Origin: CAVXAE01 sp044225565
Lineage (GTDB): Bacteria; Pseudomonadota; Gammaproteobacteria; Steroidobacterales; Steroidobacteraceae
Length of the DNA: 13,817 bases
Assembly (NCBI GenBank): GCA_044225565.1
Contig: JBGAIL010000142.1
Location: 1-13,817 of the forward strand
Direction: 5' to 3'
The position numbers and the translations under genes were made by a program. The notes beneath the pieces were generated by a model, which saw nothing but the letters and a program-made list of their open reading frames with translations, did not search any database and was not told where the DNA came from. Of the stretch, positions 1-8,313 are shown piece by piece (within the stretch, counting starts at the first letter, position 1; every line of letters begins with the position of its first letter).

Positions 1-597
1 CGCCGTACCGCCCTGTCCAGACGCGTACCGGTAGGCGAACTGACGCTCGTACTCCGTATCTACGCCCAGAGCAGGCGACGGTGCCAAGTCGACGAGAGTC
101 TCGTAGGTATCGATGGCATCATTGAAATTTGTCATGAACTCGAAGTTGTAATGGCCCGACAAGTAGCCGGCGCGGCCGACTCGCGTGTTCCCGAATGAAA
201 TATCCATGGGAATCCCCAGATAGCAGTTTCTATCCATCCCACCCTTCAGATCATAACCCGTGAAGTTGCCATCGGCGTCGTACGTCTCCACCTGGCTACT
301 CTCTCCGCACGGGTGAAAGCCCGAAGGATCAGTGAACGACAATGCCCGATTGTTCACATAGCTGTAGCGGTTGTAGCTCTGAGTATCGAGCGGATCGGGG
401 ATGAAGGGGTCTGCGGAGATGAATCGCGCCGCGAACGGATCGTACACCCGCCCGTTCAGGTGGATGAGCGCGAGGTTGTCGAGGTGCTCCTGGCCGGTGA
501 GGCCACGGCGGGTGGTGCTGGCGATCTGCGCCAGCTCTGCCGCGGTCGGATAGATCGCATTACGGCGGGTCGAGCCTACATATTTCCAAGCGCTCAC
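1..597 (-). pseudogene. RHS-repeat protein, 5'-truncated C-terminal piece (runs off the left edge)
   Basis: Read on the minus strand, this frame is open from a GTG at 595-597 to the window edge (199 codons, no stop). It carries the hallmark RHS-associated core: RGLTGQEHLDNLALIHLNGR, then VYDPFAARFISADPF, then YNRYSYVNNRALSFTDPSGF. In RHS/YD-repeat proteins this core closes the beta-cage and is followed by a variable C-terminal domain, often a toxin. Here about 93 residues follow the DPSGF motif. I do not recognise that tail, which contains the segment DRNCYLGIPMDISF. The core normally follows hundreds of residues of YD repeats, but an in-frame TGA lies at 598-600 and no RHS-like sequence is visible upstream. 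No Shine-Dalgarno sequence precedes the GTG. The piece is therefore probably an orphan remnant or displaced rhs tip. Homology starts at about STRRNAIYPT (near 555-575), next to an AT-rich stretch (about 575-660) unlike its GC-rich surroundings. RHS membership is firm; loss of function is inferred. Confidence 0.8.
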
Positions 598-675
598 TCA
601 AGTTCTATTTTTGATACTTCCATATTGCAGCGCGATAACTCTCTGTCCGTGACGCCTCCGGAAGTAGGAACCGAC

Positions 676-1452
676 TCAACCCCCCGAGAGCAGTTGTCGC
701 TCTACACCCGCCACGTCGGCCTGGGTGTTCACATCCGGCCCAGGAAGCATCACAGCATCCGCCACGCGGATCTCGATGCGATTCTCGAGCGCGCGCAACT
801 GCTCCAGCTTCTCGAGATTCTCGAGCCGAGCCGCGGGCAATGAAGCAAGTCTCAACAGCGAACCCACCCGGTAGGCGTAGATGCCGATGTGACGTCGCGC
901 TTCCTCGTAGCTGCGCTGGCTCTGCAGATCTCCCACCGCGCCATCGCGATTCCAGGGGATGGGCGCGCGGCTGAAATACAGCGCCCGACCCACGACGTCC
1001 GTCACGACCTTCACGATGTTCGGATTGAGAAGCTCTTCCGTCGAACGCAAAGGCGTTGCCAGCGTGGCGATGCCGGCGGAAGGCGCATCGTGGAGCAGAC
1101 CGGCAACCTGCCCGATGAGCGCGGGCGGCATCAGCGGCTCATCTCCCTGCACGTTGACCACGATATCGTTCTCGGCCCAGCCGCGCTGGCTAGCCACTTC
1201 CGCGATGCGGTCGGTGCCCGACGCGTGAGTCGCGGCCGTCATCGCAACTGCCGCGCCGAAGGCGCGCGCCGGCTTCGCTATGCGCTCATCGTCCGTCGCG
1301 ATGATGACTTCCTTCGCGCCGCAGCCGCCCGTCCGCTCGTACACCCACTGGATCATCGGCTTGCCGGCGAGCGGCAGGAGCGCCTTGCCCGGCAGCCGGG
1401 TCGAGGCGTAGCGGGCGGGAATGACGACGCGGAACACGCCGACGCCGCTCAT
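676..1452 (-). CDS. kdsB: 3-deoxy-manno-octulosonate cytidylyltransferase (CMP-Kdo synthetase)
   Basis: KdsB activates Kdo with CTP to give CMP-Kdo, the donor for attaching Kdo to lipid A in the cytoplasm. The 258-residue product matches the family length of about 250. It shows the nucleotide-binding N terminus IPARYASTRLPGK (residues 11-23), the VQGDEP motif (101-106), the NPNIVKVV segment (143-150), RRHIGIYAYR (186-195), LEQLRALENR (216-225) and the C-terminal VNTQADV (241-247, matching the VDTPEDL segment of E. coli KdsB). The frame stays open upstream to 1608, but the family N terminus begins at the ATG at 1450-1452. That ATG forms an ATGA overlap with the stop of the preceding small gene, which implies translational coupling. 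It is the last gene of the exbB-to-kdsB operon. An RHS remnant lies about 80 bases downstream, and I see no clear terminator between them. Confidence 0.97.
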   Translation of the reverse strand: MSGVGVFRVVIPARYASTRLPGKALLPLAGKPMIQWVYERTGGCGAKEVIIATDDERIAKPARAFGAAVAMTAATHASGTDRIAEVASQRGWAENDIVVNVQGDEPLMPPALIGQVAGLLHDAPSAGIATLATPLRSTEELLNPNIVKVVTDVVGRALYFSRAPIPWNRDGAVGDLQSQRSYEEARRHIGIYAYRVGSLLRLASLPAARLENLEKLEQLRALENRIEIRVADAVMLPGPDVNTQADVAGVERQLLSGG

Positions 1453-1637
1453 TTGTCCAGCAGAGGGTCGTCCGCGGCGAGCTGGCGAGCCTCTTCCTCG
1501 AGCATCACGGGGATGTCGTCGCGAATGGGATAGGCGAGCCGGTCCATGCGGCACACCAACGCCTTCGCCTCCGGGTGATGCCGCAGAGGGCCCTTGCAGA
1601 CCGGGCACGCGAGAATCTCGAGCAGGCGGGCATCCAT
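1449..1637 (-). CDS. ycaR: Trm112-like / UPF0434 (YcaR) small zinc-ribbon protein
   Basis: This 62-residue protein belongs to the YcaR/UPF0434 family, related to the Trm112 methyltransferase activator. It begins MDARLLEILACPVCKGPL and continues with YPIRDDIPVML, both typical of the family. Cysteines at 11 and 14 (CPVC) and 29 remain from a zinc-ribbon, though the usual four-cysteine set is incomplete. Bacterial members are small cytoplasmic proteins that sit almost invariably between lpxK and kdsB, and their exact role is not settled. The ATG lies 7 bases after the lpxK stop, and the TGA overlaps the kdsB ATG by four bases, so it should be co-translated with both. Family assignment is secure from sequence and context; the molecular function is unknown. 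Confidence 0.95.
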   Translation of the reverse strand: MDARLLEILACPVCKGPLRHHPEAKALVCRMDRLAYPIRDDIPVMLEEEARQLAADDPLLDK

Positions 1638-1644
1638 GGATCAG

Positions 1645-2730
1645 TCAACCTCGCGGGTGGCCGGTGGGATCGAGCTTGCGCAGCAACCGCTCCAGCAGCT
1701 CACCCCCCTCGCGCTCGCCGAACCGGGCGGCGACGGGGACGTACCACAGGCGCGGATCCGCGAAGTCGCGGCATTTTACGGCATCTTTTTCGGTCATGAG
1801 CACGGGCAGGCCGTCGCCGAACGCGAGATCCGCGGCGGCGAAGGCATGATGGTCGGGAAAAGGATGCTCGATCACCTGGATGCCGCGCTCGCGCAAGGCC
1901 GCAAAGAATCGCGCCGGGTTGCCGATGCCGGCGACGGCATGAACGGCCTGGCCGGCGAAATCCGGGCTGGCCGATCCGCCGACCGCCCCCGGACCGACCG
2001 GCCCGGGTGATTTCATGCTGTCGGCTCGCGGCAGCACACCCCCACACACGGGCTGTATCTCCTGAGGCTCGAGCGACATCGTGAACGCGGGTGACGCCTG
2101 AACCGCCGTCGTCCCGTCCCCGCTGCTCACGGCATCCCCTCCATTCATCACCACGGCATCCACGGTGCGCAGCCTCGATACGGGCTCACGCAGTGGCCCT
2201 GCCGGCAGGAGCGAACCGTTCCCGAAACCCCGCGTGGCATCCACGACCACGATCTCGCACTTGCGACGCAGACGCAGATGCTGGAGACCATCGTCCGCTA
2301 CGATGACATCCACGCCCATCTCGACGAGCAGCCGGGCACCGGCGACACGATCCGCGGCCACGACTGTGGGGCACCCGGAGTTCCTTCTCAGCAAGACCGG
2401 CTCGTCGCCCACGAGCTGCCAATCAGTGCCCTCTTCAACCACGCGCGGTGCCGTTTCACTGCGCCCGTGCCCTCGAGAAACGATACCCGCTCGCAGACCG
2501 CGCTGCGCGAGCTGCCGGGCTATCCAGATGACGAGCGGCGTCTTTCCCGTGCCGCCCACGGTGAGATTCCCCACCACCAGCACCGGCCTGCCCGGATCGT
2601 GGCTGGGGAAGACGCCGCTCCGATAGGCGGCCTGCCGCAGGGTCATGGCGCCCCCGTAGATCCAGGACAGCGGGCGCAGGGCGAGCGGTGCCGATTCCCC
2701 GTACCAGCGCCGCGTCAGCCAGGCTTCCAT
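1645..2730 (-). CDS. lpxK: Tetraacyldisaccharide 4'-kinase
   Basis: LpxK phosphorylates the 4' position of the tetraacyl-disaccharide-1-phosphate to give lipid IVA, at the inner face of the inner membrane. The 361-residue product shows the N-terminal membrane-associating helix region (about 10-35), a P-loop in VGNLTVGGTGKTP (53-65), the DDGLQH motif (146-151), GIGNP (268-272), the PFPDHHAF segment (290-297) and MTEKDAVK (312-319). The open frame extends upstream to 2832, but the ATG at 2728-2730 gives the family N terminus (MEAWLTRRWYGE) and lies 10 bases after the msbA stop. At 361 residues it is longer than the approximately 330 usual for the family. The excess appears to be a Pro/Gly/Ser-rich insert at about 229-259, before the QAVHAVAGIGNP segment. 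MsbA upstream flips the product of this pathway. Confidence 0.97.
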   Translation of the reverse strand: MEAWLTRRWYGESAPLALRPLSWIYGGAMTLRQAAYRSGVFPSHDPGRPVLVVGNLTVGGTGKTPLVIWIARQLAQRGLRAGIVSRGHGRSETAPRVVEEGTDWQLVGDEPVLLRRNSGCPTVVAADRVAGARLLVEMGVDVIVADDGLQHLRLRRKCEIVVVDATRGFGNGSLLPAGPLREPVSRLRTVDAVVMNGGDAVSSGDGTTAVQASPAFTMSLEPQEIQPVCGGVLPRADSMKSPGPVGPGAVGGSASPDFAGQAVHAVAGIGNPARFFAALRERGIQVIEHPFPDHHAFAAADLAFGDGLPVLMTEKDAVKCRDFADPRLWYVPVAARFGEREGGELLERLLRKLDPTGHPRG

Positions 2731-2740
2731 GGAGGCGGCT

Positions 2741-4501
2741 TCAGTCCTTGAATTGCATGCGGTGGAGCTGCGCGTACAAGCCGCCGCGCTGCAGCAGCTC
2801 CGCATGCGTGCCCGTCTCGGCGAGGCGGCCACCGTCGAGCACCACGATGCGACTAGCCTTCTCCACCGTCGAAAGACGGTGCGCGATCACCAGCGTCGTG
2901 CGGTGGTGCATCAGCTCTTCGAGCTCGGCCTGGATGATGCGCTCGGATTCCGTGTCGAGCGCCGAGGTCGCTTCGTCCAGGATCAGGATCGGAGCATCCT
3001 TGAGCAGCGCACGGGCGATGGCGATGCGCTGCCGCTGGCCGCCGGAAAGCTGTACGCCGCGGTCACCCACGATGGCGTCGAGGCCTTCCGGCAGCTTGCG
3101 GGCGAATTCGAGCACGTGAGCGGCGGCCGCGGCGCGCTCCACGTCTTCCTCGGAGGCCTCCCGCCCGAAGGCAATGTTGTTGCGGATGGTGTCGTTGAAC
3201 AGCACGACGTCCTGCGTGACGAGCGCGATGCGGTCCCGCAGCCCGCGCAGCAAATACTCGCGGACGTCCACCCCGTCCACGAGGACGGCTCCGGAGCTGG
3301 GATCGTAGAAGCGAGGCAGCAGGTTCACGAGCGTCGATTTGCCACTGCCCGATCGCCCGACGATCGCCACCGTTTCGCCGGCCTTCACGCTGAACGAGAT
3401 GTCGTGTAGCGCAGCGCCCTTGCCAGCGCCGTACGAGAACGAGACGTCGCGGAATTCCACCTCGCCACGCACCGCAGCGGCACTGCGTCCCGCTCCCTGG
3501 TCCTCCGGCTTCTCGTCCAGCAGCGCGAAGATGCTCTGCCCCGCTGCGATGCCCTGCTGCAGCGGGCCGGCCACATTCACGAGCCCGCGCAACGGCTGCG
3601 CGATGTTGATGAGCGCAGCGAAGAACGCGATGAGTTCGCCCATGGTGAGCTTGTGGTGGATCGCCTCCGAGATCGCGATGGACAGCACGAACGCCAGGCC
3701 GATGGAGCTGACGAGCTGCACCACCGGATTGGCCAGGCCACGCGTGAGGATGAGGCGCATGTGCGAGCGGCGGTTGCGCTCGTTCACCTGCTCGAACTGC
3801 AGGGTCTGGTAGCCCTCCGCGTTGTACACCTTGATGACGCGCGGCGCTTCGAGGGTCTCCTTGGCGACGCGCGTCACGTCCCCCATGGAATCCTGGATGC
3901 GGCGGCTGTACCGGCGGAAGTACTTGTTGATCACCGTGACCAGCCAGGCGACCAGCGGGCCCATGATGAGCGCGATCGCGGCGAGCTTCGGGTTCAGGTA
4001 CAGCAGATAGCCCACGGAGCCGAGGATGGTGAGGCCCTCGCGGACCAGGATGCTCACCGAATCCGTGGCGGCGTTACCGATCTGCTCGGTGTTGTACGTG
4101 AGGCGGGAGAGCAGCACGCCCGAGGAGCCGCGATCGAAGTAGCCGACCGGCAGCTGCAGAAAGCGCTCGAAGACCTCGCCGCGCATGCGCTTGACGATGC
4201 GCCGGGCGACGTAGCCCATGAAATAGGTCTGCGTGAAGTCGCCGAGCCCGCGCAGGATGAAAAGGCCGATCAGCGCGAGCGGCACCCAGGTGACGGTGCG
4301 GGGATCGGGATAGGTGAAGGTGCCGTCCAGGAAGTACTTCGCGTAAGGCGCGAAGCTCACCATGGTGGCCGAGTACAGCGCGCCGCCGAGCATGCCCAGG
4401 ATGAAAGCCCCACGATGCGGCTTCACGTAGCCCAGCAGGCGGCGCCACACACCCTTCGCATCGGGCGGCGCGACGGCACTCCCGACGATGGCGTCGCTCA
4501 A
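2741..4501 (-). CDS. msbA: Lipid A export ABC transporter, permease/ATPase (MsbA)
   Basis: MsbA flips core-lipid A across the inner membrane using ATP; it is a homodimer of half-transporters. The 586 residues (family about 580) hold a six-helix membrane domain (about 20-325) and a nucleotide-binding domain (about 345-586). Motifs seen are Walker A GRSGSGKST (382-390), the Q-loop glutamine at 430 (LVTQD), the signature LSGGQRQR (485-492), Walker B ILILDE (505-510) and the H-loop histidine at 541 (VIAHRLSTVE). The start is a TTG at 4499-4501 that shares four bases (TTGA) with the stop of exbD. No in-frame ATG occurs until residue 37, inside the membrane domain, so the TTG is the best start. Immediate linkage to lpxK, ycaR and kdsB supports MsbA over a generic multidrug exporter. 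Confidence 0.96.
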   Translation of the reverse strand: MSDAIVGSAVAPPDAKGVWRRLLGYVKPHRGAFILGMLGGALYSATMVSFAPYAKYFLDGTFTYPDPRTVTWVPLALIGLFILRGLGDFTQTYFMGYVARRIVKRMRGEVFERFLQLPVGYFDRGSSGVLLSRLTYNTEQIGNAATDSVSILVREGLTILGSVGYLLYLNPKLAAIALIMGPLVAWLVTVINKYFRRYSRRIQDSMGDVTRVAKETLEAPRVIKVYNAEGYQTLQFEQVNERNRRSHMRLILTRGLANPVVQLVSSIGLAFVLSIAISEAIHHKLTMGELIAFFAALINIAQPLRGLVNVAGPLQQGIAAGQSIFALLDEKPEDQGAGRSAAAVRGEVEFRDVSFSYGAGKGAALHDISFSVKAGETVAIVGRSGSGKSTLVNLLPRFYDPSSGAVLVDGVDVREYLLRGLRDRIALVTQDVVLFNDTIRNNIAFGREASEEDVERAAAAAHVLEFARKLPEGLDAIVGDRGVQLSGGQRQRIAIARALLKDAPILILDEATSALDTESERIIQAELEELMHHRTTLVIAHRLSTVEKASRIVVLDGGRLAETGTHAELLQRGGLYAQLHRMQFKD

Positions 4502-4920
4502 GGCTGCCCCGAATCGTTCACCGTGGCCACGCTGACCTCCGCGAAGCCGAGCTTGCCCAGCACGTCTAGCGCCGTGACCACCGACTGGTGCGTGGCCTGC
4601 CCGTCGGCGCGAAGCGTGATGCGCTGCGTACGATCCTTGCCGGCCTCCTTGATGAGTGCGGCACGCAACGTATCGGCGCTCGAGTTGATGAGCTCGCGCT
4701 CGTTCACGCGATAGCCGCCCTCGCGGGTGACGGTGACGACGAGAGGTTCCGCCTGCGGCGCCACGACCGGTGTGCTGGCCTGCGGCAGCTTCACCCGCAC
4801 GCGGCCTTCATCCATGAAGCGGCTCGACAGCATGAAGAACACGACGAGCAGCAGCACCACGTCGATGAGAGGCACGACGTTGATCTCGGGCTCCTCGCGC
4901 CGGCGCGGCTTGAGGTTCAT
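4498..4920 (-). CDS. exbD: ExbD/TolR family biopolymer transport protein
   Basis: ExbD/TolR proteins pair with ExbB/TolQ to couple the proton motive force to outer-membrane processes. The 140-residue product has a short cytoplasmic tail, one transmembrane helix at about 16-34 containing the essential proton-path aspartate (D20 in VVPLIDVVLLLV), and a periplasmic domain. The frame is open up to 5067, but the ATG at 4918-4920 gives the canonical start and forms an ATGA overlap with the exbB stop. Its own TGA overlaps the msbA TTG start. The position between exbB and msbA is a known arrangement in gammaproteobacteria, and no tonB or tolA is adjacent. The partner receptor or process is therefore not shown; a link to LPS or envelope traffic is inference. 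Confidence 0.93.
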   Translation of the reverse strand: MNLKPRRREEPEINVVPLIDVVLLLVVFFMLSSRFMDEGRVRVKLPQASTPVVAPQAEPLVVTVTREGGYRVNERELINSSADTLRAALIKEAGKDRTQRITLRADGQATHQSVVTALDVLGKLGFAEVSVATVNDSGQP

Positions 4921-5552
4921 TTGCTCTGGCCGCCGGCAAGGTTGCGGTGAGTGGCGGCTTCCACGGCGTCCGCAAGACGGATCGCCTCCTTCTCCATCTC
5001 GATGACGATGCGATCGACGCGGCCGCGCAGGTAGCGATAGCTGAAGAGCGCGGGAATGGCCACGCACATGCCGGCCGCGGTGGCGATCAGCGCCTGCGCG
5101 ATGCCGCCCGACAGCATCCGGGGGTCGCCCACCCCTCCCGCTTCGATGGCATTGAACGAATGGATGATGCCGGTGACCGTGCCCAGCAGGCCGAGCAAGG
5201 GCGAGATCACGGCGATGGTGCCGAGCGTGTTGAGGAAGCGCTCGAGCTCATAGACCACGTGCCGTCCGGTGTCCTCCAGCCGCTCCATCACGATGGTGCG
5301 CGGACGGTGCCGGCTCGCCAGGCCCGCGGCGAGCACCCGCCCGAGCGGCGAGTTCTGCTCGAGCGCGGCGATGACCTTGTCGTTGATCTGGTCCGCCTCG
5401 ACCAGCTGCCAGACCTTCCTGGCGAGCTCCGGGGGCAGCACGCGCTTGTCCTGGAGCGTCCAGAGCCGCTCGAGGATGATCGCCGCCGCGCCGATGGAGC
5501 AGAGAATGAGCGGCCACATGAGCGGGCCGCCGGCCCGCACGATTTCCCACAT
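4917..5552 (-). CDS. exbB: MotA/TolQ/ExbB family proton channel
   Basis: This is the channel partner of the ExbD protein encoded next. The 211 residues show three membrane helices: about 9-27, 108-130 (LGTIAVISPLLGLLGTVTGI) and 153-175 (ALIATAAGMCVAIPALFSY). The last two form the conserved proton-channel core of the family. The frame is open to a GTG at 5603, but the ATG at 5550-5552 (MWEIVRAGGP) gives the usual N terminus and is preceded by a GGAG about 9 bases away, so I chose it. The gap from the comEC stop is 54 bases and contains TATAGT on the minus strand (5592-5587), a possible -10 element, but I see no convincing -35. It could start the exbB-to-kdsB transcript. The choice between ExbB and TolQ cannot be made from sequence alone. 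Confidence 0.93.
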   Translation of the reverse strand: MWEIVRAGGPLMWPLILCSIGAAAIILERLWTLQDKRVLPPELARKVWQLVEADQINDKVIAALEQNSPLGRVLAAGLASRHRPRTIVMERLEDTGRHVVYELERFLNTLGTIAVISPLLGLLGTVTGIIHSFNAIEAGGVGDPRMLSGGIAQALIATAAGMCVAIPALFSYRYLRGRVDRIVIEMEKEAIRLADAVEAATHRNLAGGQSK

Positions 5553-5606
5553 CCGAAGCGACTCCGCCACCCTAGGAAGTGGGCGAACTATACCGGAGGG
5601 CACACC

Positions 5607-7793
5607 TCAATGTGGCGCGGAGCCGGCATGGGCGGCCGGGCCACGCCACAGGGCGGGCCACTCCTCACGTAGCCCGGTGACGGTGACTCCGCCGCTGAGG
5701 GCGTCAATGCGAATGGCGCCCAGATCCCCCGTGGCAAGCACGTGATCGACATGGCCGCTCGCTCGCGCCACTGCGCTGCGGCGCTTGCCACGATGAGCGC
5801 GGCCGGGAACGATGGCCCAGCTCGTGCCGCGGCTGTCGGCGATGTGCGTCAGGCCTGCCGACAGCTGGAAGCGCGCACCTTCCGTCAAGGCCTCGAGTCC
5901 GCAGGATTCGAGGATGCTAAAGCGGACACCGTCCCAGTCCCAGGACTCGCCGGGTGAGCATGCCGCCGCCATCGCCGGATGCCACGCCGTTCATCGGGCT
6001 CTTTGCACCGGCAACGCGGCGAGCAAGGCGGTGACGCCTTCGCCCGTGATGGGCGTGAGCCGCGGCACGATGAGCCGATCGACGAGACGCACCCCTCGGC
6101 TTCGCAGGAAGGGAACGAGCACGTTCTCGGTACGACTGCCCCCCGTTCCATAAGACTCGCCCACGCCGTAGACGAGCGTATGTCGTGCCGTCCGCAGCAC
6201 GATGGCGGTGCCTTCTCCCATGTCGAGCGCCGTGACCTCCAGCTCATGTTCCTGCGGCGAGCTGCGACCGGCTGCGGCCAACGGCAGTACGCATATCGCC
6301 ATCGCCAGACGCACTCTGGCCGGCCACGGTGCGAATACCAGCGGCACGGAAAAGGCCGCCAGGGCGTACCACCACGGAGGCGGACTTGCATAGGCGAGCG
6401 CGAAGGGAGAATCCGCCGCCGCCGCGAGCCAGGGCCAGCCCCAGTCGTGCAACCGCTCGACGAACGCCAGCGCCTGATCGGATGCCCACGGAGAGAAGGG
6501 CAAGAGCATCACACTTAACAGGACTCCAGGCACGAGCAGCCAGCTCATATAGGGGATGGCTGCCGCATTCACGAGCGGGCCCACGAGCGAGAAGGACCCG
6601 AAGGTGGCGAGAGTGAGCGGCACGAGGATAACGGTGACGGCGAGCTGCACCACCACTGCCTCATGCAACGTCTTACGGCGCGTGAAGCGGGTGGAAGTGA
6701 ACAGCATGATGGCCCCCATTGCGCCGAACGACAGCCAGAAGCCCGCCGTCAGGGGCGCGAACGGATCCAGGACCGATACCGCGAGCAGTGCGACGGCCAT
6801 CGGTTGCAGCGTTGAAGTGTTACGTGCCGCACAGCGGGCGAGCAGCCAGGCGGCCAGCATGACGAGCGTGCGTTGGGTGGGAATGGAGAGCCCTGCGAGC
6901 AACGCATAACCCGTCGCCGCGGCGAGGCCGAACACGGCCGCGAAGCTCTCCCGATTCCATCGCACCAAGCGCCAGGGCAGTGCGGACCACAGACGACGCG
7001 CCACGGCGAACATCAGGACCGCGAACAACGTGACGTGGAGACCGGATATGGCGACCAGATGTGTGGTGCCGGTTGCATTGAACACGCGCCATTGCTCGCG
7101 AGACATGCCGCCCGTCGCGCCCACCGCGAGCGCAGCAAGCAAGCCAGCCGCATCGCGGTCTTTGACGTGACTCTCGATGTGCCGCGTGATGCGCTCGCGC
7201 AGAGCGGTGAGAGGCCGCTCGCCAGTGCTCACCCGCTCGTTGAAATTGGAGCGCACGACGGTGCCGAACGCCTGGATGCCTTCGTGGAACAGCAACCGCT
7301 CGTGATCCATCGTGCCGGGGTTCACGGATGCGCGTGGTGCTCGCAGCGCGAGCATGAGTCGCCATCGCTCACCAGCCTGCGGTCGCACAGCAGCATCGCG
7401 CGAGATGACGCGCACTCGCATCCGGTGAGCGCTGGCGCGCGGGGCCTCGATCCGGATCACTGCATCGAAGGAGGAATCCTCTCCGCGCGGCTCCGGAATC
7501 GAATCGATCACGGCGTCGACGCGTACGCGTTCGTCAGACAGGCTTTCAGGCCACGTGCTCCCGAGCTGCCGATACGCGTGAGCCTCGGCAAACAGGAACC
7601 CGCAGCACGCACAGATGATCAGCCGCCCCCATCGCCGCCGCATGACGAGGCAACACGCGAGTGCCGCACAGCCCACCATCGCGCTTGCACCGATGCCAGG
7701 CATCGCAGGGCACGCCGCGAGGCAGAGAATGCCGCAAAGCCATGCGCTCGCGGCAGGCGCGAGGTCCCTTCTGGTAAAGTCGTCGGCGTCCAT
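5607..7793 (-). pseudogene. comEC: DNA internalization/competence protein ComEC/Rec2, interrupted by an in-frame TGA
   Basis: ComEC forms the inner-membrane channel for single-stranded DNA in natural transformation. From the ATG at 7791-7793 the first 600 codons encode an N-terminal DUF4131-like region (about 40-200) and the polytopic Competence domain (about 215-490) with its hallmark THLVAISGLHVTLF (244-257). A metallo-beta-lactamase-like domain begins at LEVTALDMGEG (518-528). A TGA at 5991-5993 then stops the frame. The same frame resumes and ends at 5607; its sequence (SPGESWDWDGVRF, later SGGVTVTGLREEW) fits the ComEC C terminus. The metal-binding sites are also degenerate: DVGQG is DMGEG, the DAG position reads GVG, and the HxDH site reads PRLTPI. 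An alternative start is the GTG at 7820. The chosen ATG has a purine-rich AGGAAGGAACGAGG upstream. It may still make a truncated channel protein; competence is unproven. Confidence 0.83.
7772..7780 (+). promoter_or_regulatory. Possible extended -10 promoter for the DUF2062 gene
   Basis: TGGTAAAGT fits an extended -10 (TG, one base, then TAAAGT, four of six to consensus). No good -35 is visible. It would start transcription near 7787, about 5 bases before the ATG, giving a nearly leaderless message. That fits the lack of a Shine-Dalgarno sequence before 7792. The site lies inside the comEC coding region. This is weak evidence. Confidence 0.25.
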
Positions 7794-8313
7794 GCCTCGT
7801 TCCTTCCTCAAGAAAATCACGCCGCATCCGGGGAAGCTGCAGAACCAGTGGTTCCTGCGGATCTTCGGCTCGCGCGTCGCTCACCCCGGGCTATGGTCGC
7901 TGCAGCGCCGCTCGGTCACCGGTGCGTTCGCCGCCGGCCTGGGGATCAGCTTCGTGCCGTTGCCGATCCACCTGTTCCTCGGCGCGTTCGCCGCGATCGT
8001 CTGGCGGCTCAACATTCCCACCATGGCGCTGACGCTGTTCATCGTCAACCCGATCACGGCGGTGCCGATCTATTACGTGGCGTACCGGGTGGGGACCGCG
8101 GCGCTCGGGCATCCCGTGAAACGCTTCGCGTTCGAGCTGAGCTTCGAGTGGCTGCAGCATGGGCTCGGGCCGCTGTGGAAACCGTTCCTTCTCGGATGCC
8201 TGATCTGTGGGGCGCTGGCGTCGCTGTCGGGGTGGGTGGTGCTGGAGTCGTTGTGGCGGTGGCAGGTGAGGTCGAAGTATCGGCGGCGGCGTGGGGCTTC
8301 GGGGGCGGGGTGA
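7792..8313 (+). CDS. DUF2062 domain membrane protein
   Basis: The 173-residue product starts MPRSFLKKITPHPGK, contains LWSLQRRSVTGAFAAGLGIS (35-54), FVPLPIHLFLGAF (54-66) and the NPITAVPIYYVAYRVG segment (86-101), and so matches the DUF2062 family of small inner-membrane proteins. Hydrophobic segments lie at about 42-62, 64-84 and 133-155. The function is unknown. In related gammaproteobacteria a DUF2062 gene often sits between the lol genes and comEC, as here. The frame is open from 7615, but the family N terminus begins at 7792. The tail (residues 157-173) is Arg/Gly-rich and encoded by a strongly G-rich stretch, so the 3' end may have been altered by the repeat region beyond it. The gene is divergent from comEC, sharing a CATG start, and convergent with lolD. 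Confidence 0.9.
   Translation: MPRSFLKKITPHPGKLQNQWFLRIFGSRVAHPGLWSLQRRSVTGAFAAGLGISFVPLPIHLFLGAFAAIVWRLNIPTMALTLFIVNPITAVPIYYVAYRVGTAALGHPVKRFAFELSFEWLQHGLGPLWKPFLLGCLICGALASLSGWVVLESLWRWQVRSKYRRRRGASGAG

Noticed and set aside
3653..4714. 353-codon plus-strand open frame opposite msbA/exbD
   Set aside because: Antisense shadow of clearly identified msbA and exbD, with Asp/Glu/His-rich composition.
5587..5615. Promoter TATAGT upstream of exbB
   Set aside because: A -10-like hexamer is present, but the nearest TTGAgg is only 12 bases away and no TG extension is seen, so it is mentioned only under exbB.
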